Shown piece after piece: positions 24,400 to 33,465 of a stretch of 64,000 bases of DNA. The position numbers and the translations under genes are program-made. The stretch covers positions 1 through 64,000 of the forward strand of contig CAVPHF010000039.1 in assembly GCA_963704155.1 (NCBI GenBank). The letters are read 5' to 3'. The notes beneath the pieces are model-generated. The model was not told the origin of the DNA and searched no databases. It saw only the letters and a list, made by a program, of their open reading frames with translations. Position 1 is the stretch's first letter. Each line of letters opens with the position of its first letter. This DNA is from Thiohalocapsa sp963704155 (lineage in GTDB: Bacteria > Pseudomonadota > Gammaproteobacteria > Chromatiales > Chromatiaceae).

Positions 24400-24756
24400 T
24401 CACATCAGCTTGATCGTCTGCTCGTTCTTGAGCCCAAGGACCTGGCGCGCCAGATCAACGGCCATCTCTGAGAATGTCTCGAGGTCGCCCCAACCGTCGC
24501 CGCTGTCCAGCACCTCTGACATCGATTCGTTCACCACGCGCACGTCGTAGCGCCCGTCGGCGCCACGCTCGGGCGGCGCGAGTTCGCAGCACACGTAAAG
24601 GCCCGGTTGCGCATCGCCCATCGCGACCATGGCCAAGATGTAGCGATAGTGACGCGCATCGCCGCTCTCGATGTCACCGAGGACGGTGGCACTGAAATCG
24701 CCGATTTGATAACGGTGCTTCGGGATGGCGGTCTTGATTGCCGGTCGGTCCTGCAT
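24400..24756 (-). CDS. Conserved hypothetical protein, 118 residues
   Basis: The start at MQDRPAIKTAIPKHRYQIGD is chosen because the longer frame upstream runs into the promoter region and looks non-coding. The protein is soluble and acidic, with YRYILAMVAMGDAQPGLYVC and the end DLARQVLGLKNEQTIKLM. I see no signal peptide, membrane segment or known motif. It is divergent from the RspA-type gene at 24918, leaving 160 bp for two promoters. Function unknown. Confidence 0.65.
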   Translation of the reverse strand: MQDRPAIKTAIPKHRYQIGDFSATVLGDIESGDARHYRYILAMVAMGDAQPGLYVCCELAPPERGADGRYDVRVVNESMSEVLDSGDGWGDLETFSEMAVDLARQVLGLKNEQTIKLM

Positions 24757-24917
24757 GGGTTTGGCCTCTTGGATGTCTGTTACTTGACTGAAACGCTCAG
24801 TGGCGTAGAGTTGGGATGAGACCGGTTTAATATGCACATAAAACTTTCTAATTCTTGCGATTAGCCCGTGTCTCTGGACCCCGGAAAACACAAGCGCGGA
24901 CAGGAGCCGATGGAGAC

Positions 24918-25262
24918 ATGACCACACGACCCCAAGACCACCGTTTCACATCCATTCACGACAGCTTGCCGATGGATAAGGATGGCTTTCTGATCGACCC
25001 AGAGCTTTGGACCGAGAGCATGGCCTGCTTGATCACCGCCATGGACGGACGCGGCACGCTGGAGCCGGACCATTGGCGGGTGCTCTATTTCCTGCGCGAA
25101 CACTATCTGAGCCTTGGCACCCTGCCGCCGGTCTCGCACCTGTGCCGAGCACTCGGGATGCCCAAGCATCAGGTCAAGCAGCTGTTCGGCAGTTGCCGAG
25201 GCGCTTGGCGCACGGCCGGCCTACCAAACCCAGGCGCGGAGGCATTGGCCTATATGGCCTGA
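24918..25262 (+). CDS. DsrC/TusE-family protein lacking the redox cysteines (RspA type)
   Basis: This 114-residue protein has the DsrC/TusE fold signature: DKDGFLIDPELWTESMACLI, LEPDHWRVLYFLREHYLSLG, ALGMPKHQVKQLFG and AGLPNPG near the end. In DsrC the C-terminal arm ends in Gly-Cys-Val with a second Cys ten residues earlier; here the arm reads WRTAGLPNPGAEALAYMA, with neither cysteine. Such members have been called RspA and are thought to act by binding rather than by sulfur transfer. ATGGAGAC precedes the start. Its presence points to a sulfur-oxidising or sulfite-reducing lineage. Confidence 0.8.
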   Translation: MTTRPQDHRFTSIHDSLPMDKDGFLIDPELWTESMACLITAMDGRGTLEPDHWRVLYFLREHYLSLGTLPPVSHLCRALGMPKHQVKQLFGSCRGAWRTAGLPNPGAEALAYMA

Positions 25263-25263
25263 G

Positions 25264-25315
25264 GCGAACGCGGCTTAGGCGATTTCTGTTAATCGCCTCA
25301 GCGGGCCGCGTTCGC
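25264..25315. repeat. Minimal palindromic repeat nested in a larger hairpin
   Basis: TAGGCGATTTCTGTTAATCG followed by CCT (25276-25298) is a short version of the repeat family. It is framed by GCGAACGCGGC (25264-25274) and GCCGCGTTCGC (25305-25315), a perfect 11-bp inverted repeat. The structure follows the RspA-type gene and may serve as a bidirectional terminator for it and the convergent small gene. Confidence 0.72.
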
Positions 25316-25516
25316 GGGCCGCGCCGGGCGGCCCAGGAGCCGGCGCGGGCGCGAGCGCTGCAGCGGTTGAGCGGGCAGCGGCCGTTGTCGGCCGCGCCTC
25401 TGGCGGACGCCCAGCAGGACTTGAAACCGCTCGAAAGCCAGGGCGAGCAAGCCGAGCATCACAAAAAGCAAGGATACCCCGCTCAACAGAACGGACAGAT
25501 CGATGATGGGCTCCAT
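25298..25516 (-). CDS. Small single-pass membrane protein
   Basis: This 72-residue protein starts MEPIIDLSVLLSGVSLLFVM and continues with a hydrophobic helix into LALAFERFQVLLGVRQ, then a basic Arg/Pro tail. A strong ribosome-binding site (GGGAGG, six bases before ATG 25516) supports it. It lies 110 bp after the L,D-transpeptidase gene on the same strand. I do not recognise a family. An N-out, basic-in topology is likely from the positive tail. Confidence 0.55.
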   Translation of the reverse strand: MEPIIDLSVLLSGVSLLFVMLGLLALAFERFQVLLGVRQRRGRQRPLPAQPLQRSRPRRLLGRPARPANAAR

Positions 25517-25628
25517 CTCGGCCTCCCGGGTGCAGTGGATGACGGCTCCAGCATGCACCCCGCGGTGACTCAGTAGATGAGTCCGCCGGCGTAAAAAAGA
25601 GGCCCGATCGATGTCGAACAACCGCGAC

Positions 25629-27791
25629 TCAGCGCAGTCCGGCGGGCTCCTCAGCCGGTATTCGAGTGCTGGCGCCCGACGGAGGATAGAAACGCAGATC
25701 GGGAACCCCGCGCGACGGCGGAGCGGGGTTTCCACCCTCGGCGATGCGATCGGCGGACTTGGTCAGCAAGTCAGAACGGAGTTCAAAGGCCAGTCGCGGA
25801 TCGCGAGACGACGCCGCGCTGAACCGGCCCTCTGCGTCCAGAATCAGCCTGGGCCAACCGGCCTGCGCCGGTGACGCGGAGATCGAGCCGCCGGCGCTGG
25901 CTTTCGGCGCCGGAGCGAGGTCCTGCCCTGTCGCGGCATCGCGCGTGGACGCGCCAGTTTCGGACCCGACCGGCGGGGCGTCACCCGTGGAGGCGGTGAC
26001 CGCGTCGGAATCGGCAGGCGCCCTGATGTCAGGCGCGGTTGCCGGCAGCTCCTGGAGCCGGCGCTCAACCGGTGCCTCGATAGGGGCCTCGCGAAACGCG
26101 ATACGGTCGATATGCGCCGGTTGGTCAAGCACGGCGAAAAGGCGCTGATCGCGCTCGTAGACATCCTGCCGAAAACCGACACGCCCCTGGTCGTCGGCGA
26201 GTGCCGTCAGGTAGTAAAGCAGCACCGGCAGGTGCTCATCGAGATCGACATACCGCGTCGAGCCACGCCGCACCACCCGGTTTATCTGTGCCCTATCCCA
26301 ATTCGGCTTGTTCAACAGGTGCTGGGCCAGGGTGAGCGGCTCCTTCACGCGGACGCAACCGTGGCTGTAGGCGCGCGAGCTGCGGGCGAAGAGATTCTTC
26401 GACGGGGTATCGTGCAGATAGATGGCGTGGCCGTTCGGGAACATGAACTTGACTTGACCGAGCGCGTTGCGAGGTCCTGCCGGCTGCACGAGACGGTAGC
26501 GCTTGTGGTTGGACGTATCGACTCCAGACACCTCGCGGCCGGTACGTCGATCGACGATCTTGTAACGGCTGGACACCCCGCGCATCTTCTTTTGAATCGA
26601 GACCGGCACGGACCAGGTCGGGTTGAAGACCAGATGCTCCATTTCATCGCGGAACATCGGCGTCTGATCCTCCGGCGTGCCGATGACGACGGGCGTGCTC
26701 CACACCTCCTCGTTATCGCGAACCAGGTGCAGTCGAAAGGCGGCGACGTCGACAAACAGATAATCCGCCGGCAGATCGTTGTAGAGCCAACGCATCCGCT
26801 CGAGGTTGGCGCGAATGCTGAGCAGACGGTCGTCGAGCGGATGGTTCAGGGCGCGAAGCGTATTCGGCCCGATCACAGCATCCTGCGACAGGCCGGAACG
26901 CTGCTGAAAGCCCTTGACCGCGTCCGCTAAATCCTCCCCGTAGAGGTGCGGATCAGAGGACGCGCGCCGCTGAAGGCCGTCGGTAACCGCAAGACGCTCC
27001 CGAATCAAAGGCACGCGCGGATCACGCATACCGACATTGAGGTTGACTCCGCCAGGTATCTCCTGCCACCCGCCGTGATCGGCGATGTCGAGATAACGGC
27101 GGTAGCCCTGTTTCAGGTTGCGGTAAAAGGAGGGGCTCGGCAGCAATGCGGACAGCTCTGTATCCAGGTCGGGCGACGCCAACACCAGCGCCATATCGGC
27201 CTTGAGGCCATCGGCGTCGGCCTTGTCGACGAAGATCCAGTCTCGGTTGATGTGGCGCGGGTTGTACTTGCCGAAGCGGAAGTGGTGGATGTAGCGCAAC
27301 AGGGCGTCGCTGAGCAGGATGTCGGCGCCGGCGCGGTCCGAGCGCGCCTCGGCGTCCGGATGGGAATCTGGCGCGGGCCCGGACTCAACCAGGGACTCGG
27401 TCTCGGACTCTCGCTCTGGTAAGGCTCCGTCGAGCTTCCCAGAGTCGATCAGCCGAGCAATAGCCGTGGCGAGAAAATCGTCGGGGTCGAAGCCGTCGTC
27501 ACGGCTGTGCCGCGCAAGTTTCAGCAAAGCCCGGGCGCGCCCGGCATCCCAGACCGGGCGATAGTCGCGCTCGGCGTAGAACTCGGCCAGTAGGCGCCCG
27601 GAAAACAGGGGCACATCGAAGACGGCGGGGGCCTCGGCGGTACCCAGCCGTTCAGCCTGTTGCTTCAGCAGGTCGCTGGCCTTGGCGGGGGCGGCCAAAG
27701 CCAGGGGCATCAGCAACAGTAATACCCCCCAGCGCCACGCAATGTGCGCCAAGGCGGATGCGGATAGGAATTTTGGTCTGGTAAGCGACAT
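25629..27791 (-). CDS. YcbB/LdtD-type murein L,D-transpeptidase
   Basis: This protein of about 720 residues has a signal sequence (AWRWGVLLLLMPLALAAPAK). An N-terminal scaffold (residues about 40-260) follows, then a peptidoglycan-binding domain (DAVKGFQQRSGLSQDAVIGP) and a YkuD catalytic domain with YSHGCVRVKEP, Cys479 being the nucleophile. It makes 3-3 crosslinks or attaches proteins to periplasmic peptidoglycan. The last 150 residues form an Ala/Pro/Ser-rich tail unusual for the family. ATG 27791 was chosen over 27818 for the better signal peptide. Confidence 0.88.
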   Translation of the reverse strand: MSLTRPKFLSASALAHIAWRWGVLLLLMPLALAAPAKASDLLKQQAERLGTAEAPAVFDVPLFSGRLLAEFYAERDYRPVWDAGRARALLKLARHSRDDGFDPDDFLATAIARLIDSGKLDGALPERESETESLVESGPAPDSHPDAEARSDRAGADILLSDALLRYIHHFRFGKYNPRHINRDWIFVDKADADGLKADMALVLASPDLDTELSALLPSPSFYRNLKQGYRRYLDIADHGGWQEIPGGVNLNVGMRDPRVPLIRERLAVTDGLQRRASSDPHLYGEDLADAVKGFQQRSGLSQDAVIGPNTLRALNHPLDDRLLSIRANLERMRWLYNDLPADYLFVDVAAFRLHLVRDNEEVWSTPVVIGTPEDQTPMFRDEMEHLVFNPTWSVPVSIQKKMRGVSSRYKIVDRRTGREVSGVDTSNHKRYRLVQPAGPRNALGQVKFMFPNGHAIYLHDTPSKNLFARSSRAYSHGCVRVKEPLTLAQHLLNKPNWDRAQINRVVRRGSTRYVDLDEHLPVLLYYLTALADDQGRVGFRQDVYERDQRLFAVLDQPAHIDRIAFREAPIEAPVERRLQELPATAPDIRAPADSDAVTASTGDAPPVGSETGASTRDAATGQDLAPAPKASAGGSISASPAQAGWPRLILDAEGRFSAASSRDPRLAFELRSDLLTKSADRIAEGGNPAPPSRGVPDLRFYPPSGASTRIPAEEPAGLR

Positions 27792-27949
27792 CCAACAGCC
27801 CTCACTGACAGTGGGCACAGGGACGACGCGGCGAGCGCAACACCCTGAAGCATAAGCAGGATAACGACGCGCAATATACCCGAGGGTCGCAACCAGCGCA
27901 GCGGGCGTCCGCCATACAGAATGAAAGGATTAATCGACGGACGCTTGGA

Positions 27950-29443
27950 TCATGCCTCGCCAAGCAGCTGCACGCGGCCCTCTTCATCGACCGCTTCAAG
28001 TCGCACATCGAAACCCCACAGCCGACGGATGTGCAGCAGCATCTCATCGAGGCTGTCGCCGAGCGGTCGGCGGTTGTGTCGGTAATGGCGCAAGGTCATC
28101 GACCGGTCGCCGCGCAGATCGACGTTGTAGACCTGAATGTTCGGCTCGCGCGTTCCGAGGTTGTATTGCTCGGCCAGGTCTTGACGCAGACGGCGGTAGC
28201 CTGACTCCTCGTGGATGGCGGCGATCTCCAAGGTGTCCTCGAGGTCGTCGTCGCGCACCGAAAAGAGGTGAAAATCGCGCATCAGCTTCGGCGACAGGTA
28301 TTGCGCAATGAAACTCTCATCCTTGAAATTGCGCATCGCGAAGTCCAGCGCCTTGATCCAATCCTGGCCCGCAATACCCGGGAACCAATAACGATCCTCG
28401 TCGGTCGGCTCCTCGCAGATCCGGCGGATGTCACGCATCATGGCAAAGCCGAGCGCATAGGGGTTGATACCGCTGTAATACGGAGAATCGAAGTCGGGCT
28501 GGAAGATGACGTTGGTATGTGACTGCAGCACCTCGAACATGAAGCCGTCGTTGACATAACCCTCATCATAGAGGCGGTTCAGCAAGGTGTAATGCCAGAA
28601 GGTCGCCCAGCCCTCGTTCATGACTTGCGTCTGGCGCTGCGGATAGAAGTACTGACCAACCTTGCGCACGATGCGCACGATCTCACGCTGCCAGGGCTCC
28701 AACAGCGGTGCGTTCTTTTCAATAAAGTACAGCAGGTTTTCCTGCGGCTCATCCGGAAACTGCCGATCCTTGACGCCGGCCTCGACCTGGTCGCGATCGA
28801 CCGGCAGCGTGCGCCAAAGATCGTTGACCTGAGATTGCAGATAGGCCTCGCGCTCGCGCTGTAGCTTCTTCTCTTCGGCCATCGATAACGGCGACGGGCG
28901 CTTGTAGCGGTCGACGCCATAGTTCATCAGCGCATGACAGGAGTCGAGCAGCAGCTCGACCTCTTCGTATCCGAAGCGCTCTTCACATTCGGCGATGTAT
29001 TTGCGGGCGAAGACCAGGTAGTCGATGATGGCATCGGCGCTGGTCCAGGTGCGAAACAGATAGTTGCCCTTGAAGAAGCTGTTGTGTCCGTAACAGGCAT
29101 GCGCGATGACCAATGCCTGCATCGGCAGCGTATTTTCTTCCATCAGATAGGCGATGCAGGGATCGGCATTGATCACGATCTCATAGGCGAGCCCCATTTG
29201 TCCGCGCCTATAGGTCTGCTCGGTGGCGACGAACTGCTTGCCGAACGACCAATGATGATAGTTGATCGGTAGACCGACAGACGAATAGGCGTCGATCATT
29301 TGCTCAGACGAGATTACCTCGATCTGATTAGCATAGGTGTCTAGCCCATACTCGTCGTGCGCGATGCGCGCGATCTCCTTGTCGAAGCGCTTCAGCAGCG
29401 GGAAGCTCCATTCGGACGAGTCGGAAATGATCTTGTCAGCCAT
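27950..29443 (-). CDS. SpoVR/YcgB family protein
   Basis: This 497-residue cytosolic protein starts MADKIISDSSEWSFPLLKRF and includes FWHYTLLNRLYDEGYVNDGF and IMRDIRRICEEPTDEDR-type segments that define SpoVR. It is the third member of the widespread prkA-yeaH-spoVR set linked to stationary phase, nitrogen stress and, in Bacillus, spore cortex. The biochemical role is unknown. It is 267 bp from yeaH, the gap holding a hexamer hairpin (29581-29652), so it may be transcribed with or apart from the other two. Confidence 0.92.
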   Translation of the reverse strand: MADKIISDSSEWSFPLLKRFDKEIARIAHDEYGLDTYANQIEVISSEQMIDAYSSVGLPINYHHWSFGKQFVATEQTYRRGQMGLAYEIVINADPCIAYLMEENTLPMQALVIAHACYGHNSFFKGNYLFRTWTSADAIIDYLVFARKYIAECEERFGYEEVELLLDSCHALMNYGVDRYKRPSPLSMAEEKKLQREREAYLQSQVNDLWRTLPVDRDQVEAGVKDRQFPDEPQENLLYFIEKNAPLLEPWQREIVRIVRKVGQYFYPQRQTQVMNEGWATFWHYTLLNRLYDEGYVNDGFMFEVLQSHTNVIFQPDFDSPYYSGINPYALGFAMMRDIRRICEEPTDEDRYWFPGIAGQDWIKALDFAMRNFKDESFIAQYLSPKLMRDFHLFSVRDDDLEDTLEIAAIHEESGYRRLRQDLAEQYNLGTREPNIQVYNVDLRGDRSMTLRHYRHNRRPLGDSLDEMLLHIRRLWGFDVRLEAVDEEGRVQLLGEA

Positions 29444-29710
29444 GGCCTGGATGATCGTCGTTCGCGAAATGAAATGCGTGGCGAGTTGCTAGGGGCTAGA
29501 GCTTAGGCCCAACCGACCCCTGGACCTGGGGCCCTAACCGGGCAGAGCCGGAACCAAGAATCGCGTTCAAAACTATGCCCGTTGTCGTTGTCGTTGTCGT
29601 TGTCGTAATCGTAGTCTCGCGCGCAGTCGATTACGACTACGACAATGACAACGGAAATGCTTCGACGGTTTGCTCAAGACTCGCGGCCTAGGCCTCTAGC
29701 CAGTTTCCCA
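29444..29710. other. Gap between yeaH and spoVR with a hexamer hairpin
   Basis: No gene is seen. The main feature is the inverted hexamer array at 29581-29652. The remaining sequence has no recognisable promoter or terminator beyond that hairpin. Confidence 0.5.
29581..29652. repeat. Inverted hexamer arrays without a gene between them
   Basis: Left arm (29581-29616): four GTTGTC, then GTAATC and GTAGTC. Right arm (29629-29652): GATTAC, GACTAC, GACAAT, GACAAC, the inverse of the left arm. Only 12 bp lie between. The design matches the repeats around the four-helix-bundle gene at 17.2-17.7 kb but lacks any gene, and it could fold into a long hairpin. Confidence 0.88.
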
Positions 29711-30982
29711 TCACGCGTCCTGGCGTTTGAACAGCTCGCGGAACACGGGGTAGATGTCCTCGGCGCCGCCGATCTCTTCCATCGCGAAGTGCCCATGGGC
29801 CGCCTTGACGTCCTGGTACGCGTACCAAAGGCTCTGGTGCTGTCGGGGTGTGATCTCGACGTAGGCGTAGTAGCGCATCAGCGGCATCAGCTTGGTGATC
29901 AACAATTCGCGGCAGATGGTCGAATCCGAGTCCCAGTTATCGCCGTCGGATGCTTGAGCAGCATAGATGTTCCACGAATCCGAGTCGTAGCGATCGGAAA
30001 TGACGTCGTAGGCCGTATTGAGCGCGCTCGACACGACTGTGCCGCCGGTCTCTCGGGAGTAGAAGAACTCTTGCTCATCGACTTCTTGCGCGATGGTGTG
30101 GTGGCGGATGAAGACGACGTCGATCTTGTCATAATTCCGCTGCAGGAACAGATACAGCAGGATAAAGAAGCGTTTCGCCAGGTTCTTTCTTACCTGATCC
30201 ATGGAGCCGGATACGTCCATGATACACAGCATGACGGCCTTGCTGGTTGGCTCTGGATGCTTGGTGAACGACTGATAGCGTAAGTCGAAGGTATCGATGA
30301 AGGGCACGGCCGCAATCCGCGTCTTCAGCCGGTCGATCTCCTCGCGCAGCGCAACCACGCGTGCATCGGTCTCGGCAACACCCTCCGACAAAAAGTGCGC
30401 GAGCTCGGCCTCGAGTTCGCGGATTCGGCTGCGATAGGGTGCACCGAGCGCGGTGCGGCGCGCGATTGCGCCCTTCAGCGAGCGCACCACGTCAATATTG
30501 CTCGGCGAGCCGTCGGTGGTATAGCCGGCACGCACGGTCTTAAATTCGGTGGTCCCGACAAGCTGATTGCGCACCAGATTCGGCAGTTCGAGATCGTCGA
30601 ACAGCAGGTCGAGGAATTCTTCCCGTGATAACTGGAAGACAAAGTCGTCTTCGCCCTTACCGCCTTTGCCGGCACGACCCTGCCCCGAACCACCGCCGCT
30701 GCCGCCCTCAGGGCGCTGTACGCGGTCGCCGGCCTCGAACTCCTTGTTGCCGGGGTGCACCATGTCGCGGCTGCCTCCCGGACCATGCTGGAAGTTCGGC
30801 TCGGAGATGTCCTTAGAAGGGATACCGACCTGCTCGCCGCCATCGATGTCGGTGATGCTGCGGCGGTTCACCGCATCCGACACCGCTCGCTTCAGCTGCG
30901 ACTTGTAGCGCTTCAGAAAGCGTTGGCGGTTAACGGTACTCTTGTTTCTCGAGTTCAGGCGTCGGTCGATAATGTGCGACAT
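29711..30982 (-). CDS. YeaH/YhbH family protein (DUF444)
   Basis: This 423-residue protein begins MSHIIDRRLNSRNKSTVNRQ and has a Gly-rich low-complexity stretch near residues 85-105. A von Willebrand A-like core with the metal-site motif LCIMDVSGSMDQ follows near residue 250. It is the usual second gene after prkA and is thought to work with the PrkA kinase. It is 157 bp downstream of prkA on the same strand. Length and motifs are normal for the family. Confidence 0.92.
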   Translation of the reverse strand: MSHIIDRRLNSRNKSTVNRQRFLKRYKSQLKRAVSDAVNRRSITDIDGGEQVGIPSKDISEPNFQHGPGGSRDMVHPGNKEFEAGDRVQRPEGGSGGGSGQGRAGKGGKGEDDFVFQLSREEFLDLLFDDLELPNLVRNQLVGTTEFKTVRAGYTTDGSPSNIDVVRSLKGAIARRTALGAPYRSRIRELEAELAHFLSEGVAETDARVVALREEIDRLKTRIAAVPFIDTFDLRYQSFTKHPEPTSKAVMLCIMDVSGSMDQVRKNLAKRFFILLYLFLQRNYDKIDVVFIRHHTIAQEVDEQEFFYSRETGGTVVSSALNTAYDVISDRYDSDSWNIYAAQASDGDNWDSDSTICRELLITKLMPLMRYYAYVEITPRQHQSLWYAYQDVKAAHGHFAMEEIGGAEDIYPVFRELFKRQDA

Positions 30983-31139
30983 AGGGATTGGGTAAGCTTG
31001 CGCTACTGCGGCTCCGACCGATTTCGATATATGCGGAACACCCTGCGTTCATCCGCCCCAGGACCCAGTACCCAGGGCCAATGGCCGGAAGTCATCGCGC
31101 CTCCGCCTCGTTCCACGGCCCCTGGCTCTCGGCCCTTTA

Positions 31140-33062
31140 TCACTGCGACTTGCGCACGCGCAGATACCACTCGGACAGAAGCCGCACCTGCTTTGGCGTG
31201 TAGCCTTTCTCGACCATGCGATCGACGAACTGCTCATGCTTCTTCTTGTCGTCCGCCGACGCCTTGGCGTTGAAAGAGATCACCGGCAGCAGCTCCTCGG
31301 TGTTGGAGAACATCTTCTTCTCGATCACCACGCGCAGCTTCTCGTAGCTGGTCCAGCGCGGGTTAGCACCATTGTTGTTGGCGCGCGCACGGAGGACAAA
31401 GTTGACGATCTCGTTGCGGAAGTCCTTCGGGTTCGAAATGCCCGCCGGTTTCTCGATCTTCTCCAGCTCCTCGTTCAAGGCGCCGCGGTTCATCATCTCG
31501 CCGGTGTCCGGATCACGGTATTCCTGATCCTGGATCCAGTAGTCGGCATAGGTAACATAGCGATCGAAGATGTTTTGACCGTACTCCGCGTAGGATTCCA
31601 GATAGGCCGTCTGCAGCTCCTTGCCGATGAACTCGGCGTAACGCGGAGCCAGGTACTGCTTTAGGAAGCCGAGATAGCGGTCCTGCACCTCTTGCGGCAA
31701 GTGCTCGCGCACCACCTGCTTCTCGAGCACATAGAGCAAATGCACCGGGTTCGCGGCGACCTCGGTATGGTCGAAGTTGAAGACCTGCGACAGGATCTTG
31801 AAGGCGAACCGGGTGGAGATGCCGGACATGCCCTCGTCGACACCGGCATAGTCGCGATACTCCTGCACGGACTTTGCCTTGGGGTCGGTGTCCTTCAGGT
31901 TCTCGCCGTCATAGACCCGCATTTTGGAGAAGATGCTGGAGTTCTCGGGCTCCTTCAACCGCGTCAGCACCGAGAACTGGGCCATCATCTCCAGCGTACC
32001 TGGCGCGCAGGGTGCCTGATTCAACGAGCTGTGACGAAGCAGCTTGTCGTAGATATGCTTCTCTTCGGTCACCCGCAGACAGTAAGGCACCTTGACGATG
32101 AAGACGCGATCGAGAAACGCCTCATTGTTCTTGTTATTGCGGAACGACTGCCACTCGGACTCGTTGCTGTGCGCCAGGATGATGCCCTGGAACGGGATCG
32201 CCGACAGCCCCTCGGTAGCGTTGTAGTTGCCTTCCTGCGTAGCGGTCAGCAACGGATGCAGCACCTTGATCGGTGCCTTGAACATCTCAACGAACTCCAT
32301 CAGGCCCTGGTTGGCACGACAGAGCGCCCCCGAGTAACTGTAGGCATCGGCATCGTTCTGGGCGTAATGCTCGAGCTGGCGGATGTCGACCTTGCCGACC
32401 AGAGACGAGATGTCCTGATTGTTCTCGTCGCCCGGCTCGGTCTTGGCGACGGCGACCTGCTCCAGGATCGACGGATAGAGCTTGACGACCCGGAACTTGG
32501 TGATGTCGCCGTTATGCTCCTGCAGCCGCTTGACCGCCCACGGGGACATGATGGTGCGCAAGTAGCGAGTCGGAATCCCGTAATCCTCTTCCAGGATCGG
32601 GCCGTCCTCTTCCGGGGAAAACAGGCTGAGCGGCGACTCGAACACCGGAGAGCCCTTGATCGCGTAAAAGGGCACCCGTTGCATCAGCTCCTTGAGCTTT
32701 TCCGCCAGCGACGACTTACCGCCGCCCACCGGACCGAGCAGGTAGAGGATCTGCTTCCTTTCCTCGAGACCTTGTGCGGCGTGTTTGAGGTAGGAGACGA
32801 GATGCTCGATGGCCTCCTCCATGCCGTAGAACTCGGCGAAGGCCGGATAGCGTTTGATGACCTTGTTCTGGAAGATGCGGCTCAGCCGTTGATCGTTATG
32901 CGTATCGGTGATGTCCGGCTCGCCGATGGCAGCGAGCAGACGCTCCGGGGCCCCCGCATAGGCCATCGGATCGGTCTTGCACAGATCCAGATACTCTTGG
33001 AGGCTCATGTCTTCCTCTCGGGAAGATTCGTATCTGGCCTGATAGCGCTCGAAGATCGACAT
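31140..33062 (-). CDS. PrkA/YeaG serine protein kinase (AAA+ type)
   Basis: This 640-residue protein starts MSIFERYQARYESSREEDMS. The P-loop is LLGPVGGGKSSLAEKLKEL at about residue 115, within the PrkA AAA domain, and the C-terminal PrkA domain follows (QDRYLGFLKQYLAPRYAEFI). PrkA/YeaG kinases or AAA proteases act in stress and nutrient limitation. I chose ATG 33062 over 33089 because all close relatives begin at MSIFE. A sigma-54-like promoter lies 125 bp upstream, fitting the known sigma-54 control of yeaGH in enteric bacteria. Confidence 0.93.
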   Translation of the reverse strand: MSIFERYQARYESSREEDMSLQEYLDLCKTDPMAYAGAPERLLAAIGEPDITDTHNDQRLSRIFQNKVIKRYPAFAEFYGMEEAIEHLVSYLKHAAQGLEERKQILYLLGPVGGGKSSLAEKLKELMQRVPFYAIKGSPVFESPLSLFSPEEDGPILEEDYGIPTRYLRTIMSPWAVKRLQEHNGDITKFRVVKLYPSILEQVAVAKTEPGDENNQDISSLVGKVDIRQLEHYAQNDADAYSYSGALCRANQGLMEFVEMFKAPIKVLHPLLTATQEGNYNATEGLSAIPFQGIILAHSNESEWQSFRNNKNNEAFLDRVFIVKVPYCLRVTEEKHIYDKLLRHSSLNQAPCAPGTLEMMAQFSVLTRLKEPENSSIFSKMRVYDGENLKDTDPKAKSVQEYRDYAGVDEGMSGISTRFAFKILSQVFNFDHTEVAANPVHLLYVLEKQVVREHLPQEVQDRYLGFLKQYLAPRYAEFIGKELQTAYLESYAEYGQNIFDRYVTYADYWIQDQEYRDPDTGEMMNRGALNEELEKIEKPAGISNPKDFRNEIVNFVLRARANNNGANPRWTSYEKLRVVIEKKMFSNTEELLPVISFNAKASADDKKKHEQFVDRMVEKGYTPKQVRLLSEWYLRVRKSQ

Positions 33063-33465
33063 TAAACATACCTCTCTCGAAGTTCGCACTCATGGAGCGC
33101 GGCGTGGACGGGTTTGCCTACGCCAGCGCATCAAATATAGGGTTAGGCAGACCGTATCACGATCGGCTCGGCTTTGAGTCTTTGCTGCAAGCCTCGCGCC
33201 AGTATCGTGCGGGTTGTCCCGTGCTTCTTAATGAGGGCCGTTTGGGGTCGCCGACAAGGTCCACACAACGCGGAGATGGCAGCGGCGGCCCGCTTGTTTT
33301 TGGTGCCTAGCAGTTCAGCACACGCACACCTAAGGTGCAACGCCCTGCCGTCGACCCGATGCCTTATTGACATGTTCGCTCGATCGGCGCACCGGCCCTA
33401 CAATTACTATAGACACTGGGGCCTGCGAGGGTTCAAAACCACCCGCGCGGCGGCAGATGATGCTC
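33063..33465. other. Intergenic region upstream of prkA
   Basis: The 400 bp contain no credible gene. They hold the sigma-54-like promoter at 33186-33202 and the presumable activator-binding region beyond it. The downstream end of the convergent-side permease gene begins at 33466. Confidence 0.55.
33186..33202 (-). promoter_or_regulatory. Sigma-54-type promoter for prkA-yeaH(-spoVR)
   Basis: The minus strand reads CTGGCGCGAGGCTTGCA, matching TGGCACG-N4-TTGCW with one change (A to G in the -24 box). The invariant GG and GC are ten bases apart. Transcription would begin near 33175, leaving a leader of about 110 bases before prkA. Confidence 0.65.
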
